From: Cryphonectria parasitica EP155
Lineage: Eukaryota; Ascomycota; Sordariomycetes; Diaporthales; Cryphonectriaceae
Length of the DNA stretch: 64,000 bases
Direction: 5' to 3'
Assembly: GCF_011745365.1 (NCBI RefSeq)
Contig: NW_024468915.1
Span: forward strand, 2,210,653 to 2,274,652
The notes beneath the pieces were generated by a model. That model did not search any database. It saw only the letters and a program-made list of their open reading frames with translations, and was not told where the DNA came from. A program made the position numbers and the translations under genes. Positions 1-10,988 of this stretch are shown here, one piece after another (position 1 is the first letter of the stretch; every line of letters begins with the position of its first letter).

Positions 1-838
1 ATCACTCTCGAGGCCAAGAGCAGACTAGTTTCGGTCCACACGAGACCTTTAACTTTCCTTGCGGCTCTCTGATGTAGAGTGTCATTGGCTCCTGGTATGT
101 AATGGATGTGGAAAGATATCGAGGGCGAGAGTGGTCAGATCACGCGAGGTGTTCGGGAGCATAAGCATGACAAAGAAGTCCACAAAATAACATTTCGGTC
201 TCAGGCTACAGCTGCCCTTAGTGAGCCCAAGTTCTGATTGAAGTCTGTCTGATTCCTTTTTTGGCGTTTCTCACTGCGGGCAATGTGACTGCCACATGAC
301 CCAGCTTCCAGTCCATAGTTGCCTCGATGATCGAATGATAATTTAGGTTCTGTGGTATCTGCTCCTCGGAGATTCCATTACAGAGTAAGACATTGAGGTA
401 GGAAGTGATGAAGAAGGAAAAAGGAAACAAGATGGGAAAAATACAGAGAAGAGAAATGATTTGCTCGAGTCCCTTTCTATCAGAGCGTTGTGGTAGTAAA
501 GGAATGGGCAGATTATTGGCCCACTCCCACTGCCTACCACTAGAAGGGCACTGTAACCTGTCAGCCTCAAAATCAAGGACATTGCGCCGACATGGCCTGA
601 AATGAGCTAAAATCCGCAGCACTTACATTTCATGGAGACCTTCGCGCTGACCGCATGCATTTGACTTTATATAACCCAATGGTGATGAGGCTTTTGGGTT
701 AAGTCATCGTAAATGGTGGCTGGAATGATGTACTGATCAAGGTGCACAGCCACACAAGGCCAGACTGCAGATGATTTCAACCCTATAGGCCCTCAGCAGA
801 CTTCTACTTCGAGTAACTACACTGGTAGAACAGTGCCT
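1..838. other. left-end region without a supported gene
   Basis: Short overlapping frames exist on both strands (for example 218-622 minus), but the longest one opens with GTG rather than ATG and has no recognisable domain. A TATATAA/CCAAT-like stretch lies near 668-680 without a matching downstream gene. I see nothing else that can be supported. Confidence 0.5.
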
Positions 839-1759
839 TCAGTCATCGACGACTTCAGGTATAGTGAGCCTGACGCGCTTCTCTGAACGCTCCGTGCCCC
901 AAGTCTCAGGGGCCCTGACTTTACGAGATTTAAACAGTGAATCCTCTGGCAGGTTGCTTAGGATGCTGACATCATATTCACCGCTGAGAGTGTACAGAGA
1001 GAGGTCAATGTTGATGCTTGGGAACCTCTCAGAGATGAGGGTCCGAGAAAACGGCGTCTCCAGTCGAGGTGACTCCTCCGGCGACCATGGTTCGCATCCG
1101 ACGAATAGCCAGCGTTTTTTCTGGAGGGTCTCGTGTGTCTCGCTCTCATAGTAATAATGCTTGTTGAGCTCGTCTAGGCTGCTGCTCAAAGCCAGGACTC
1201 TGTCGATCAGCGCTGGGCTTGGGTGATTGAGGGCTGTCATGGCTTGCTGGTCGACAGAGGCATCTTCTCCCTTCTCGAGAACCTCTTCGTGCTCTCTCTT
1301 GTCTTGTATGTATGTTGGAGCGGGATTGGTGGCAATTTTGGGAGTCATGGACTTGCAATTGATTCTGGGCTTTGATCGATCAGGCAGAACTGTTTTCTTC
1401 GCACTATTGTGATTGACAAGTGGGTTCAGAGCCGAGAAGAGGTTGGAGGAGAGGTCCTGTTGAACTTGAACTTGAGTTGAATGCTTCAAGTGAGCGTAGT
1501 AATCTATTGCGCGTTGAAGATTGAGCTTGTGGTTGGGTAAGGAGTCGGGTAACTGATGGCCTCGGCTGGTGGTCTTTGGATCCAAAGTCATGTTGCTGTG
1601 GGATGAAGCCAGTTAGCTCAGCTGGTTTACACGACAACCGTGATGAGGGTGGTCAGAATGAGAAGTATGTGACGAGGATCACCAGCTGAGTGAGTACCTT
1701 GCGGTCTGCGAGCGAGAGGCCCCGCGAAATGCATGGCCTGAACGTGTGAGGCCACTCAT
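839..1759 (-). CDS. protein of unknown function, two exons
   Basis: Not recognised. The main exon (839-1595) encodes about 252 residues and is open from an ATG at 1591. Upstream, an ATG at 1759 opens a 20-codon frame ending at a good donor (GTACTC, exon end 1698), and a CCCACAG acceptor lies just before 1595. Joining 1759-1698 to 1595-839 keeps frame exactly (819 bases, 272 residues), and the intron holds a GCTAAC branch-like site. I therefore prefer the spliced start; the conservative start is 1591. The protein is hydrophilic, with a Gln/His-rich first third, an acidic middle (EHEEVLEKGED) and a basic C-terminal region (SEKRVRL) that could be a nuclear signal. No signal peptide or membrane segment is visible. 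It is alone on its strand, with 950 bases of upstream spacer. Confidence 0.55.
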
Positions 1760-2717
1760 ATTGTAAGGTTTGATCCGCTGCAGCGTTTACGTGAATTTGT
1801 TGGGAGGGTATGCAATAGCGGTCGGTAACGGTGGAAAGAATTAAAAGCGGCGGAGGAGATATGTTAAGAAAGGAAAGTTGAGAAAGGGAGGAAGATTGCA
1901 GAACGGATTCAACTTCTGGTGCTGCTCGTTTGAAGTGGCACCAACAATAGGAGCAAAGAACAATAGGTGAAATAGGACAGAGCTGGAACGGTCTAGTTGT
2001 ACGCAGAAGGGCCATTTCTACGTCTGTATCGACGCAGTTGGGCACTGGTGGGTCATGTACGATAACTGACAAAGGTAGTTGATTTGGAGTCTGAAATACC
2101 TCACGCTGCCATACTTCAGATAACAATTCTATGGACGCCAATGCTAACCTCAAGAGTGTATCGCTTCGCAGCTGTCAAGCAGAGCAGTAGCATTCGGATG
2201 GGGGGAACATCATCAGCCTTTCAAGAAAACAGTATTTCCCCAGCTCTGAGGTGCATCTTAACAGCTCATCGGTCCTATCTCAGATACATCTCAGTTTCTT
2301 CATCTACAAATCACAATGAAGTACACGAGTCCTGGACATACCGTTACCTTCAGTTTGCCAGACTCGCTATGCAAATAAGTGATATTGATTACCACATATT
2401 GGCTACGATACATTATGGAATTGCCGACTGCCAAATTCGTCCGCAAATTGCAAAAAAGCGCTCTGTTGGACTAGCCATTGAACCTGCCAATCATGCGCAT
2501 AGAGCCATCGTCTGGCTAAAGCAATTGTGTTTCACAGCACTGAGCGCAGGAATTATGGCGGACAAGATGAAAAAGAATATCTGGGTATCTTTGAGACGGT
2601 AAGGAAGAAAAAGGGGAGGGCCGAGGACCAAAGGTCAGCGACCTTCTGAACGCCAAGCCATGCTGAGGGATGAAGTCATGAGAGTCGTGCCGAGGAGTGG
2701 AAGCTGAAGGCCGTTGT
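1760..2717. other. intergenic spacer between unknown gene and BUD23
   Basis: It holds two long but weak frames (1653-2153 minus, part of which is the proposed first exon of the preceding gene, and 2084-2602 plus). Neither has domain content or good codon character. It should contain the promoter of the unknown gene and the 3' region of BUD23. Confidence 0.5.
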
Positions 2718-3608
2718 TTAGAAGTTTGGCCGCCGTTTCCGTCCAGTATATTTGGAGGTGGCTTTGACGATCTTGCCCTTCCGTTCCATCTGCTCCTTTT
2801 TCTTAATAATCCAAGCCTTGCTGCCCTTCTTGATGTCACCCTTGCCCGCCTTGCCGTTCCGTCTCGCGTCCAAGACATCCACGCCGTCCATGCCATTCAC
2901 CACACCTGTGATGTCTCCTCCGGTACCACCAACAGTCAGCACCAGATACACCTTGACGTTCTTGGTCTCGGGATCATCCTCCAGCAGACCAGCGCCGAAC
3001 CCCGCCTTGACGGCAGCCTGGGTGATCATGTTGCGCTGCTTGTCATTCTTCGGGTAGAACTGACACACAGCCCTGCCACCTCTCTTGAGACTCGAGTACA
3101 GTCCGTTGAAAAACCTCGACAACCTCCCTTCGGGGCTCGTCTCGCTGCTCTCGGCATTGCAAAGCCATTGTATCGCGCTGATGCTGATTGCGGCGTCGAA
3201 CGTGCCCGCGCGGAACGGCACGCCTTGTCCGATATCTGCGAGCAGGAGGTCACCCTCGACGTCGCGCTGTAGGGCCACATCAAGCATGGATGCAGAGACG
3301 TCCATGCCAACCCAGACGTGTGGCCCACCTTCGTCTTCTGGTACGGACGAGAGGATCTCGCCTGACAGACCGCTGCCGCAGCCGATGTCGAGGATCATGG
3401 AGGGAGAGTCTAGGTCGAGCAGCTCGAGAGCTCGCCGTGTCATCGTGGCCTGGATGTTCTGGATCCGGCTGCTGGTCGTGTATTTGCGTGCCTCGGTGTC
3501 ATCGTAATGGACGTCGGCCGCACTGCGAGAAGAGAGGTTAGCAACTTCAATTCAAGCACACAAGAGGGGGATGCGCAGGACTCACAGCGTATCTTCTGGG
3601 CGAGACAT
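2718..3608 (-). CDS. BUD23: 18S rRNA (guanine-N7)-methyltransferase Bud23
   Basis: SAM-dependent methyltransferase of the Bud23/WBSCR22 family, which methylates a guanine of 18S rRNA in nuclear pre-40S particles together with Trm112. Exons are 3608-3586 and 3522-2718, with a 63-base intron; phases close to 275 residues, the usual family length. The first exon encodes only MSRPEDTL. The SAM-binding motif I is ILDIGCGSG near residues 53-61, followed by the acidic end of strand 2 (WVGMDVS), motif IV-like FDAAISISAIQWL, and the lysine/arginine-rich C-terminal WBS_methylT extension (GKGDIKKGSKAW, ending GRKRRPNF), which is diagnostic for Bud23 over generic methyltransferases. It is divergent from SVP26 with 410 bases between the start codons. 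Confidence 0.94.
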
Positions 3609-4018
3609 CTTGCCGGTAGTTCCCAGCTATGGTGTTCCAAACTGTCGATCAGGTGAAAAAGAAATTGCACCTGTCAATTGTGCAGAAATGTACTTGTCAC
3701 CTAAAGTTGCTTCGGGCTTGCTCTGTCGTTGAGAAAAATCCAGGCCCGGGGCCCAGTATAGTTCTTATCGCCTTATCAGTGCCTGCCACAGCATCCCCTG
3801 TCAGCGGGAGAAGCTTAAGCCAAGGGGGATCTCCCAGCTTTGGCAGGGGGGTTGCAGGGGAGGAGGAAACAGGAGGCAAGGGCAACGTCAGGGGTGACGC
3901 GATTTGTTGGCAGAGTGAACACGGTTGAGGATAGACAGCAAGAAGTGGGTGGTTTTCCCTTCACATAACCACCACCGTACTATGTACGATCAATAATTTC
4001 CAACGCTCGTTATCCAAC
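3609..4018. promoter_or_regulatory. shared divergent promoter of BUD23 and SVP26
   Basis: This 410-base spacer lies between two start codons facing away from each other, so it must carry both promoters. It contains a GCCTTATCAG element (GATA-type core on the minus strand) near 3770 and a G-rich stretch at 3841-3880. No clear TATA box is seen near either start, as is usual for housekeeping genes. Confidence 0.5.
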
Positions 4019-4830
4019 ATGTGGATTCTACCATTAGTTGGGATCATCGGGTCCATCCTGGGCTTCTGCTTTCTGACGTTGGCCATAGGTAAGTTGTTTA
4101 CCTCCCAAACCTTGCTTCGGATCTCTCTTTGCTGGTGACTTTGATGCTAACTACCAGAGAACAGCTTCTGGGCTTTACTACCTTTCCGAACTTGTCGAGG
4201 AGCATACCGTCATCTCGAAGCGCTTGTTGACACGCCTCATCTACTTCATCATTGTCCTTCAGCTTCTACTATGCCTCGTGGATAGATTTCCCTTTTGGCT
4301 TACGATGCTGGGCATCGCCTCTCACATTGTCTACCTGGGCAACATGCGGAGATTCCCTTTCGTCACCCTGACAGACCCTCTCTTCATCACATCATGTGGT
4401 AGGTATCCCGTGTGCCAGCATGTTTCTACTTTTCCTTTCTCCAAACATCCTCGGCTGACTCGTTGTGCGTATAGTGCTTGTCCTCTTCAACCACGTCGTC
4501 TGGTACCGACATTTCTCCGCCCGCCAGAAGAACGCATACTCCAACGCATCCTCTTTCTACGAGACACCTGAAGATATGCCGAGTTTCACCGAGGTGGCCT
4601 CCTATTTCGGAATATGCGTGTGGCTGGTGCCATTCGCCCTCTTCGTTAGCTTGAGTGCAAGCGACAACGTGCTGCCGACGGAGAACCCAGCTGCCGCAGC
4701 AGCGGCAAGCGGAGACGGGAGCAAGAGGAAGGCCCAAGGTATGGCCAAGATGCTGGTTGATGGTGCCCGAAACGCGATCGGCGAGGTTGGGGTCATGGCG
4801 GGTTGGAAGAAGAGAGACGATGGGTTCTGA
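4019..4830 (+). CDS. SVP26: Svp26/TEX261-family ER-Golgi membrane protein
   Basis: Homologue of yeast Svp26 (Erv26) and animal TEX261, an integral membrane adaptor of early Golgi/COPII vesicles that helps package mannosyltransferases and alkaline phosphatase precursor. Exons are 4019-4088, 4165-4398 and 4475-4830 (219 residues; all phases close). Four hydrophobic segments are visible: the N-terminal IIGSILGFCFLTLAI, LIYFIIVLQLLLCLV, the FWLTMLGIASHIVYLG region, and YFGICVWLVPFALFVSL. The family signature ASGLYYLSELVEE..., the FPF..LTDP loop and the HVVWYRHF motif are all present. The C-terminal 50 residues are Ala-rich then basic, presumably cytosolic. It is divergent from BUD23. Confidence 0.93.
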
Positions 4831-6066
4831 TGTTGCAGGTACCAAACCCGGTCTCTGCTGGGATTTACAACAAGATGTAGGGCATATGAGCGAGCCCGCC
4901 ATGAGAATGGCCAGAACAGAGCTAGGACATCTTCTTCAAGAATATGGGTATCGTCTCACTCGCCTTCAGGGTCCTGCCTGAGCTCGCTATGATGCATTCC
5001 TCCCGCATGCTTCAAAAAGATACCCCGGCCAATCTTCAAGTGCCTTGCTTGCGGACTCAACAAACCATCCTGCATCGGCCAGAGATTCACCGGAGGGGAA
5101 AACGGCCCTTCGGTCACCTCACTCACTTCTTTCTCTGTGTTGCTGGATTTAGCAGACCTTGCACAGTTGAAAGCTGTCTGCAAACAACACGCAAGGCGAA
5201 GCATCGGAAGTCGGCAGCATTATCACAGGTGTGACCTTTGCAAGAAAGAAGAGGTTGGACAATGTCATACACATATATGAGATTGTGGATCGGATGAATT
5301 GAGACTGCTCTCTGCGATATGCGGCCCTCGTGCAATCCTGAACGGCGTCAGCCCAGATTTCGTACAGCGCGGCACAAGCGCAGGGCAGCTCAGCGTTCAT
5401 TGGGCTTCATTGTACAGTTTGGGTTATTTCCCACGCACGCGGTGCAATGGTTTGGGCTCGTCCGGGATGTCTGCCATCAACATGATGACAGTGATGCATT
5501 CGCCTAGTCCAGCCCCCATTGTGGCCCATGATATTAGGGCGGATGGACGACGGCACTTGTAGGGCACCACTGACAGACTCGATTGGCTCAGCCGTCCGGT
5601 CTCAAGCAAACATTAATACACCATTCCTTTTCTATACCACCTCGATCGACCGGCTCTAATGATGCCTGGTTTGACGGGTAAGGTCACACTCTGGACACGA
5701 TATCACAGACAAGAGCAAGTACCCCTTCTTCGAACAGTAATCAAGCACTCCGAAAAGACGCCATGTTCAGCTACCATCTTGCGCACGATATCACAATCGC
5801 TGGCGGCACTTCTCACGGAACTGCTTCTGACAATGGGCACCTAGTAGCGGGTTTCAATCGAAATAGCCATTTACCAACTATGGGGTATTTCGAGCAGCAA
5901 AGAATCTAAACGAACAGACAGGCCCAACGGCTTTTGAGACGAATTTAGTTGAGAACATGGAACACAACATCGAATACCAACAATCAAATCAATCCCAAAA
6001 GAAAGAAAGAAAAAAAAAACAACAAAAAAAACAATATCTCCATTCTCAAACTCCCCCAGCCCGTTA
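4831..6066. other. intergenic region, no supported gene
   Basis: Only short frames with no domain content. A purine/A-rich stretch (AAAGAAAGAAAGAAAAAAAA-type) lies at about 5995-6030. I see no RNA gene, repeat or mobile element. Confidence 0.5.
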
Positions 6067-6576
6067 TCACCGGGAATCCTTGGCTCCTCTTGATATCGCT
6101 CTCCTCGAGCTTCCAGAACCTAGTGACCGTCCACTATGATGAGGGGAAATTCTTGGGAAGTCTGCCGATTGTGACTGTTGAGTAATGTTGGACTCCCTGT
6201 CGAAACGCGAACTGACCGCCGCCGTCGACCTACTTTCAACCAGCAACATAGCAGTCTCGCGACAGGCGTCCTTATGATACTCATTGGTATCTGCGATAGT
6301 AACATCCGTGTCACTCACAGGCGCTGCGTCCTTTCTTTGTGCTGGATGCTCAATTGTAGGGACTCGGAAGGACTCGACGCCATCCCAGCAAGCCTCGCTA
6401 GGGGTCTCCGAAAGCCAGCGCTCCATTGGAGTGGGCTCAGTGTTTTGTATTGACGCTCCGCTATGGTCTTGGACAAGGAACAATGTACTCGAGAATCTGT
6501 CGATGTGAACCCAGGACGTGTAATATGTCGTGTCGTCTTCAGTGATGCGGGCCTTGTCGACCGGACGATCCGTCAT
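6067..6576 (-). CDS. hypothetical protein, 169 residues
   Basis: Single open frame from an ATG at 6576 to a stop at 6067. The product is hydrophilic, Ser/Thr/Asp-rich and probably disordered, with no signal peptide, membrane segment or known domain. Codon use is not clearly different from spacer sequence, and frames on the opposite strand cover the same bases, so it could be spurious. No intron is needed to keep it open. It is kept as a low-confidence candidate. Confidence 0.35.
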   Translation of the reverse strand: MTDRPVDKARITEDDTTYYTSWVHIDRFSSTLFLVQDHSGASIQNTEPTPMERWLSETPSEACWDGVESFRVPTIEHPAQRKDAAPVSDTDVTIADTNEYHKDACRETAMLLVESRSTAAVSSRFDRESNITQQSQSADFPRISPHHSGRSLGSGSSRRAISRGAKDSR

Positions 6577-7536
6577 CTTGAATATAGGTTGTGCCTGGCT
6601 ACCCTGAATGGGGATGATTGCAGGAGGTTAAATGTCGCAGAGCATAACAGCAATGAGCGAGTGCTGTGAAAGGAAGAAATGGTCTCTTGGCGCCAGAACG
6701 TCTCATGATCGATGCAGAAAACAGCCTCGTACTTTTATACTCGTTATCGAATCTCTCTTGGCCCCTCGACGGCTATTTTACGCGCCCTTTGGAAGCGCGG
6801 GCTTGTCTTTCACATTCCTAGCTCTTCTCCTTGAAAGGGAGACTATAGGGAGGCACCACCAGCGGCAAGCCAATGAAGAGATGCGTCTGGAACAGGAGTC
6901 GTCCAACTCTGCGCAACCGTCATCAAACAGAACAAGCGTGCTGTCACGATACCTTTGCTGCTCGAGATGCTTGCCTTCTTTCCGACGGACGGTACAGAGC
7001 AGACAGAGATGCCTTGGCGAACTGGGGCTCGATGGTTCGCATTGATGGGGAAAGGTCAGACGAGCAGGCCCTTTCAGCCACCTCAATTACGGATCTCTGC
7101 TGCTGGTGCTGCTGGTGCTGCTGGAGCTGTCCTGCAGTGAAACGACTTGACGTGGTAGGAAGGGTGTCTGGCCGTTACTTGGCCAGAGCTCCTTTGCACG
7201 AAGGAGGTGCTTATGAAGCTCCCTCTGGAAGAAGGCTTTCGTGAAGATGGCCCTCTTCCTGGTCATGACTGGAAACGGCCCTGCACATTTTGCAACAACG
7301 AATCACCTGGTCACAAGTTTACATGCTGGAGGGTATAGACACTTTTGCTGGGATTGTATCAACTAAAGTCATCAAAGATATGTACACAGAAGAAGGTGTC
7401 ATGACATCCCAAGACCGTACGCTATGGGTCTTCCAACCAACCAAACAAACGAACAATAAACAACCTCTGGACACATGTTACTGAACACGGAAAAACACAC
7501 TCACATCCCTTACTCATAACCCTCGGCACCAGTGTT
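6577..7536. other. intergenic region, no supported gene
   Basis: Frames of 60-137 residues occur on both strands, none convincing. A short CTGCTGGTG trinucleotide run lies at 7098-7127. The right end is the 3' flank of the CDH-like gene. Confidence 0.5.
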
Positions 7537-9978
7537 TTACAGCTGAGCCAGCTGAGGAGCCGCACGCCTCTTCTTGCACTTCTTGGCGGCCGCAGAGCTG
7601 GTGGAGGAGGTGCTGGCGGCAGTGGTAGTGGCAGCCGAGGACGAGGACGAGCTGGCGCTCGAGGCGGTGGTGGTGGTGGTGGTGGTGGTGCTGCTGCTGC
7701 TGCTGCTGGTGGTGGTGGTGGAAGCCTCACCGAGGAGGACCTTGGCGGCGTGCTCGGCAACAACCATGACGATAGCCTGGGTGTTACCAGTGGGCAGGTC
7801 AGGGTGGACGGAGGCGTCGACGACGTAGATGTTGTCGGTGCCCCAGACCTTGAGGTTGGTGTCGACGACCGAGGTGCCGTCGTTGGCGGTGCCCATGCGG
7901 GCAGAGCCGACGTAGTGGTCACCCTCGCTGATGTTGTCGGTGGCGATGAGCTCGGCGGCGGTGGAGGTGACGGCCTCAAAGGGCGAGCCGTCGGCGGCGA
8001 CCATGCTGATGAGCTTGTTCATGAAGTTTGTGATGGCGGAGATGTCGGCGGTGGTCTGCAGGTAGGGAGTGGTGGTGATGGCGGTGGCGCCGTCCGAGGT
8101 CATCTCCAGCACGCCGTGCGAGGTGATGCCGTGGGTCAGGTACGTCTTGATCTTGATGGTGTTGTTGGACGGGGCAAAGATGGTGCCCTGGACGTAGTAG
8201 GTGCTGCTGTCGTTGGCGGTGGTGGTCGTCCAGAAGTTGATGCGCTGGCCAGACTGGGCCAGCAGGCCCGTGGACTCGTCGTTGAACTGGGCCGCCACGG
8301 TGGCGTTGGGGCTGGTGAAGGCGGTCGAGGGCAGCGCCGCCAGGGCGTCCTTGGTGGTGAGCTGGACCGTGAAGATGGGGTGGTCCTGCAGGTACTGGCC
8401 GACGGGCAGCTCGATCCACTCGGACTCGTCGGGCAGGGTGACGTCCACGGTGCCGCTCTGCACGGTCTGGATCTGGGCCTTGGGGCCGATGCCCGAGTTG
8501 ATGAGCATGCGAGGCGTGGACAGCGCACCGCCGGCGAGGACGACGCTGCCGCCGGCCTTGAGGTTGATGATCTGGCGGTCGCCGCTGGCCAGCTCGACCT
8601 CGACACCCGTGGCGGTGGTGTTGTCACGGATGACGCGCACCAGCTGGGTGTTCAGGGACAGCTTGAAGTTGGACTTGGCCTGGGCCAGAGGGAGGTAGTC
8701 GCGGAGGGGCCCACCGCGCAGGCCGTCACGGATCAGCCAGGGCGGGTGCGAGTAGACGGCCTGCTTCTCGTTGGGGTAGGCCAGGGCGTCGGTCTGCGAG
8801 AAGCCGTTGTCGTCCAGGAAGCTGGACATGATGGTGAAGGCCTCCTGGTCCACACCGGTGCCGTTGGCGAGGATGAAGCCGGGGGAGCGGTCGTAGAAGG
8901 ACTCGGCAGACGAGGAGACGTCGGACCACTTCCAGCCCGTGGGCCACTTGTCGTCAAAGTCGTGCTCTGCGGGCTTGACGAACATCATGGCGTTGACGGC
9001 CGTGGAGCCGCCCAGCAGACAGCCAGCCATGCCGCCCGTGTCTGTGCAGTACTCGGAGGTGTCAGAGGCGGTCGTGAGGTAGTAGTCCATGCCAGGCACG
9101 TCGTACTGGGTGACTGTGTCGTTGTAGGACATGGTGTCTTCGCCTCCAGACGCGTAGGTGGAAGCACCGCCGCGTTCGAGGAGGAGGACAGACGCGCCCG
9201 ACTCAACGAGGCGCTCGGCGACAATGATACCAGCGCCACCACCGCCTGCGACAATGTAGTCGTAGGTGGAGTTGCTGGTGGTGGTAGTCACGGTCGTGGT
9301 GCTGTTGCTGCTGCTGGTCGTCGAGTTGGAGGCGGTGGAGGACGCAACAGTGTCGGCCAGGTTGGTGGTCGTGGCCAGGGCAGCCCAGGTGGCATAGTCG
9401 GACGACATGGAGTCGGTGATGCTGTGGGCATACTCGCCATAGGCGTTGGAGTGGAAGTTCAGCGTGGCATCGGAACTGCTGGTGTCGGTGAGGGCCGTGA
9501 CGGACTGGGCATAGCCAAAGACCTTCTCGGTGTCGCTGGCGCCAAAGGAGATGGAGGTGCCCGTGGCACAACCCTTGCACACAAAAGTAAAGGCCCAGCC
9601 CGTCGAGTTGATGGAGGTGCCCGTCGAGATCTCATAGATGCCCATGGACGAGTTGCTGATCTCAGGCGGGTTGCTGTACCCTGTGGCCTCACGCAGCGAG
9701 GCCACAATCTTGTCGCCGTCGACCCATGCACAGATGAGCAGGGCGTTGGCCATGGCGCCCGTCATGGACATGGCTGCGTAGCCGTCGATGGACGACGATG
9801 CCAGGTAGCCGATGAAGTCACCGGTGTAGGTCTCGGGCGACGCCAGACCGAAGGCGATATCTCCCTGGTTGTAGTAGGAGAACTCGATACCCGAGTTGGA
9901 GTCAGTCCAGTTGACGGAGGACTGGCCCATGACACCGGCAGCCAAGGTGGCCGCGGTGAGGAAGGACTTGAAAGCCAT
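7537..9978 (-). CDS. cellobiose-dehydrogenase-like secreted flavocytochrome (AA8-AA3)
   Basis: Extracellular oxidoreductase that in this family oxidises cellobiose or related sugars at FAD and passes electrons through a b-type heme domain to acceptors such as LPMOs. It is intronless, 813 residues. The ATG at 9978 is chosen because it begins a clear signal peptide (MAFKSFLTAATLAAGVMG); a longer in-frame extension upstream is discarded. The cytochrome domain covers about residues 20-215 with probable heme ligands Met in GAMANALL (about 75) and His in NFHSNAYGEY (about 176). After a Ser/Thr linker the GMC flavin domain starts at YDYIVAGGGGAG (about 239) and ends with DHYVGSARMG (catalytic His, about 688) and PTGNTQ (Asn, about 729). 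No CBM1 is present; instead there is a Ser/Thr/Ala repeat tail ending in a basic KKCKKRR stretch. The upstream leader is pyrimidine-rich on the coding strand, a common trait of strong fungal promoters. Confidence 0.9.
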   Translation of the reverse strand: MAFKSFLTAATLAAGVMGQSSVNWTDSNSGIEFSYYNQGDIAFGLASPETYTGDFIGYLASSSIDGYAAMSMTGAMANALLICAWVDGDKIVASLREATGYSNPPEISNSSMGIYEISTGTSINSTGWAFTFVCKGCATGTSISFGASDTEKVFGYAQSVTALTDTSSSDATLNFHSNAYGEYAHSITDSMSSDYATWAALATTTNLADTVASSTASNSTTSSSNSTTTVTTTTSNSTYDYIVAGGGGAGIIVAERLVESGASVLLLERGGASTYASGGEDTMSYNDTVTQYDVPGMDYYLTTASDTSEYCTDTGGMAGCLLGGSTAVNAMMFVKPAEHDFDDKWPTGWKWSDVSSSAESFYDRSPGFILANGTGVDQEAFTIMSSFLDDNGFSQTDALAYPNEKQAVYSHPPWLIRDGLRGGPLRDYLPLAQAKSNFKLSLNTQLVRVIRDNTTATGVEVELASGDRQIINLKAGGSVVLAGGALSTPRMLINSGIGPKAQIQTVQSGTVDVTLPDESEWIELPVGQYLQDHPIFTVQLTTKDALAALPSTAFTSPNATVAAQFNDESTGLLAQSGQRINFWTTTTANDSSTYYVQGTIFAPSNNTIKIKTYLTHGITSHGVLEMTSDGATAITTTPYLQTTADISAITNFMNKLISMVAADGSPFEAVTSTAAELIATDNISEGDHYVGSARMGTANDGTSVVDTNLKVWGTDNIYVVDASVHPDLPTGNTQAIVMVVAEHAAKVLLGEASTTTTSSSSSSTTTTTTTTASSASSSSSSAATTTAASTSSTSSAAAKKCKKRRAAPQLAQL
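7666..7721. repeat. GGT/GCT trinucleotide microsatellite in the CDH-like gene
   Basis: Tandem GGT, then GCT/CTG, then GGT triplets on the plus strand. On the coding (minus) strand they encode the Thr- and Ser-rich C-terminal tail of the CDH-like protein. Length changes would stay in frame. Confidence 0.9.
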
Positions 9979-10976
9979 GTTTTCTTCTTCTTTGGTCCTA
10001 TTCAACAGATCGTTCACGCCTAACAAGCCTTGCTTGTGTGGGGGAGATAAGAGAGAAGGAGAAGAGGTTAGGAAAGAATGATAAGGAGGGAATGAAAATG
10101 GCTCTGCCACAGAAAAAAGAACGTGTTTCAAACGAAGAGAAAGAATGACTTCGTTGAAAGAAAGAAAGGTAAAAGAAAGAAAGTGAATGGTTTGGTTCAA
10201 CCAAGCAAATACCGACTTGCGATGAAGGATAGAGAGGAAGAGAAGAAGGAAGAAGAACGTTTCCCTGGACGAGATCGATCAGAGACCATCCTTCTTTTTA
10301 TTTTCTATCATCATGCATCGTGCCCCCCTCCCCTCACTCCCCTATTGCGGCTCTTGAGCAAACAACCCCCCCACTCCTAGGTCTACGGAGCATGAGGCTC
10401 AATTCGGTACAAGGTCTGCACCGAGGCTATGGGTCGTCATGGTCCACTACGCCGGCCCTTCATCACCGAACTGACACGAAGCCTCACCAGGCCAGCCCTG
10501 ACATTGGAGTTCATGGTCTAGACCCACACTACTATATACACTGAAGGAGAGGGGGAGGGGGCAAGGAGAAGGGGGCCTTCGAGAAGGAAGAAGGTGTGGG
10601 CTGTCGAAGCGAAGAGTCTACTGGAGAGAGAGAGAGAGGGAAGAAGGGGGGAGGGGGTGCAAAGAGAGGGCATTGACTGAAGTGCTTAGCCAATAGCGTG
10701 TTGTATAAAGAGGACAGGCAACCCAAATCGGGAAGGGCTAAGCAATGTATGAAAAATCCACCACTGATGCACGAAGGAGACGCTCATCGTCGACCCATAT
10801 TTAGAGTCACAGTACTACTATGTCCATAGAGGAAACACTACTTGCTGGCAGGATGTTACCGAAGGGCCTAGCGAGTCTGGGCCCTGTGGTCCAAGTTTCG
10901 AAACAAGTTCAAGCAAACGAGGTCCGGGGGGTGGGCAAAAACCTGGATGGGCCCTTGTATAAATGTTCACCCGAAA

Positions 10977-10988
10977 GGGGGGGGGGGG
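10977..10988. repeat. poly-G run
   Basis: Twelve consecutive G on the plus strand in non-coding DNA, flanked by CCCGAAA and CCAGC. Confidence 0.9.

Noticed and set aside
218..622. 134-codon frame on the minus strand at the left edge
   Set aside because: It begins with GTG, has no internal support and no known domain.
1600..1640. tRNA-like D-arm sequence (AGTTAGCTCAGCTGGTTTA)
   Set aside because: No anticodon arm, T-arm or acceptor pairing follows, and on the other strand it is the branch-site part of a likely intron.
2084..2602. 172-codon frame on the plus strand
   Set aside because: No domain, no sensible N-terminus, and AT-rich spacer composition.
7750..10023. 757-codon open frame on the plus strand
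   Set aside because: It is exactly antisense to the CDH-like gene; its Gly/Val/Asp-rich product is what GC-biased third positions of that gene produce on the other strand.
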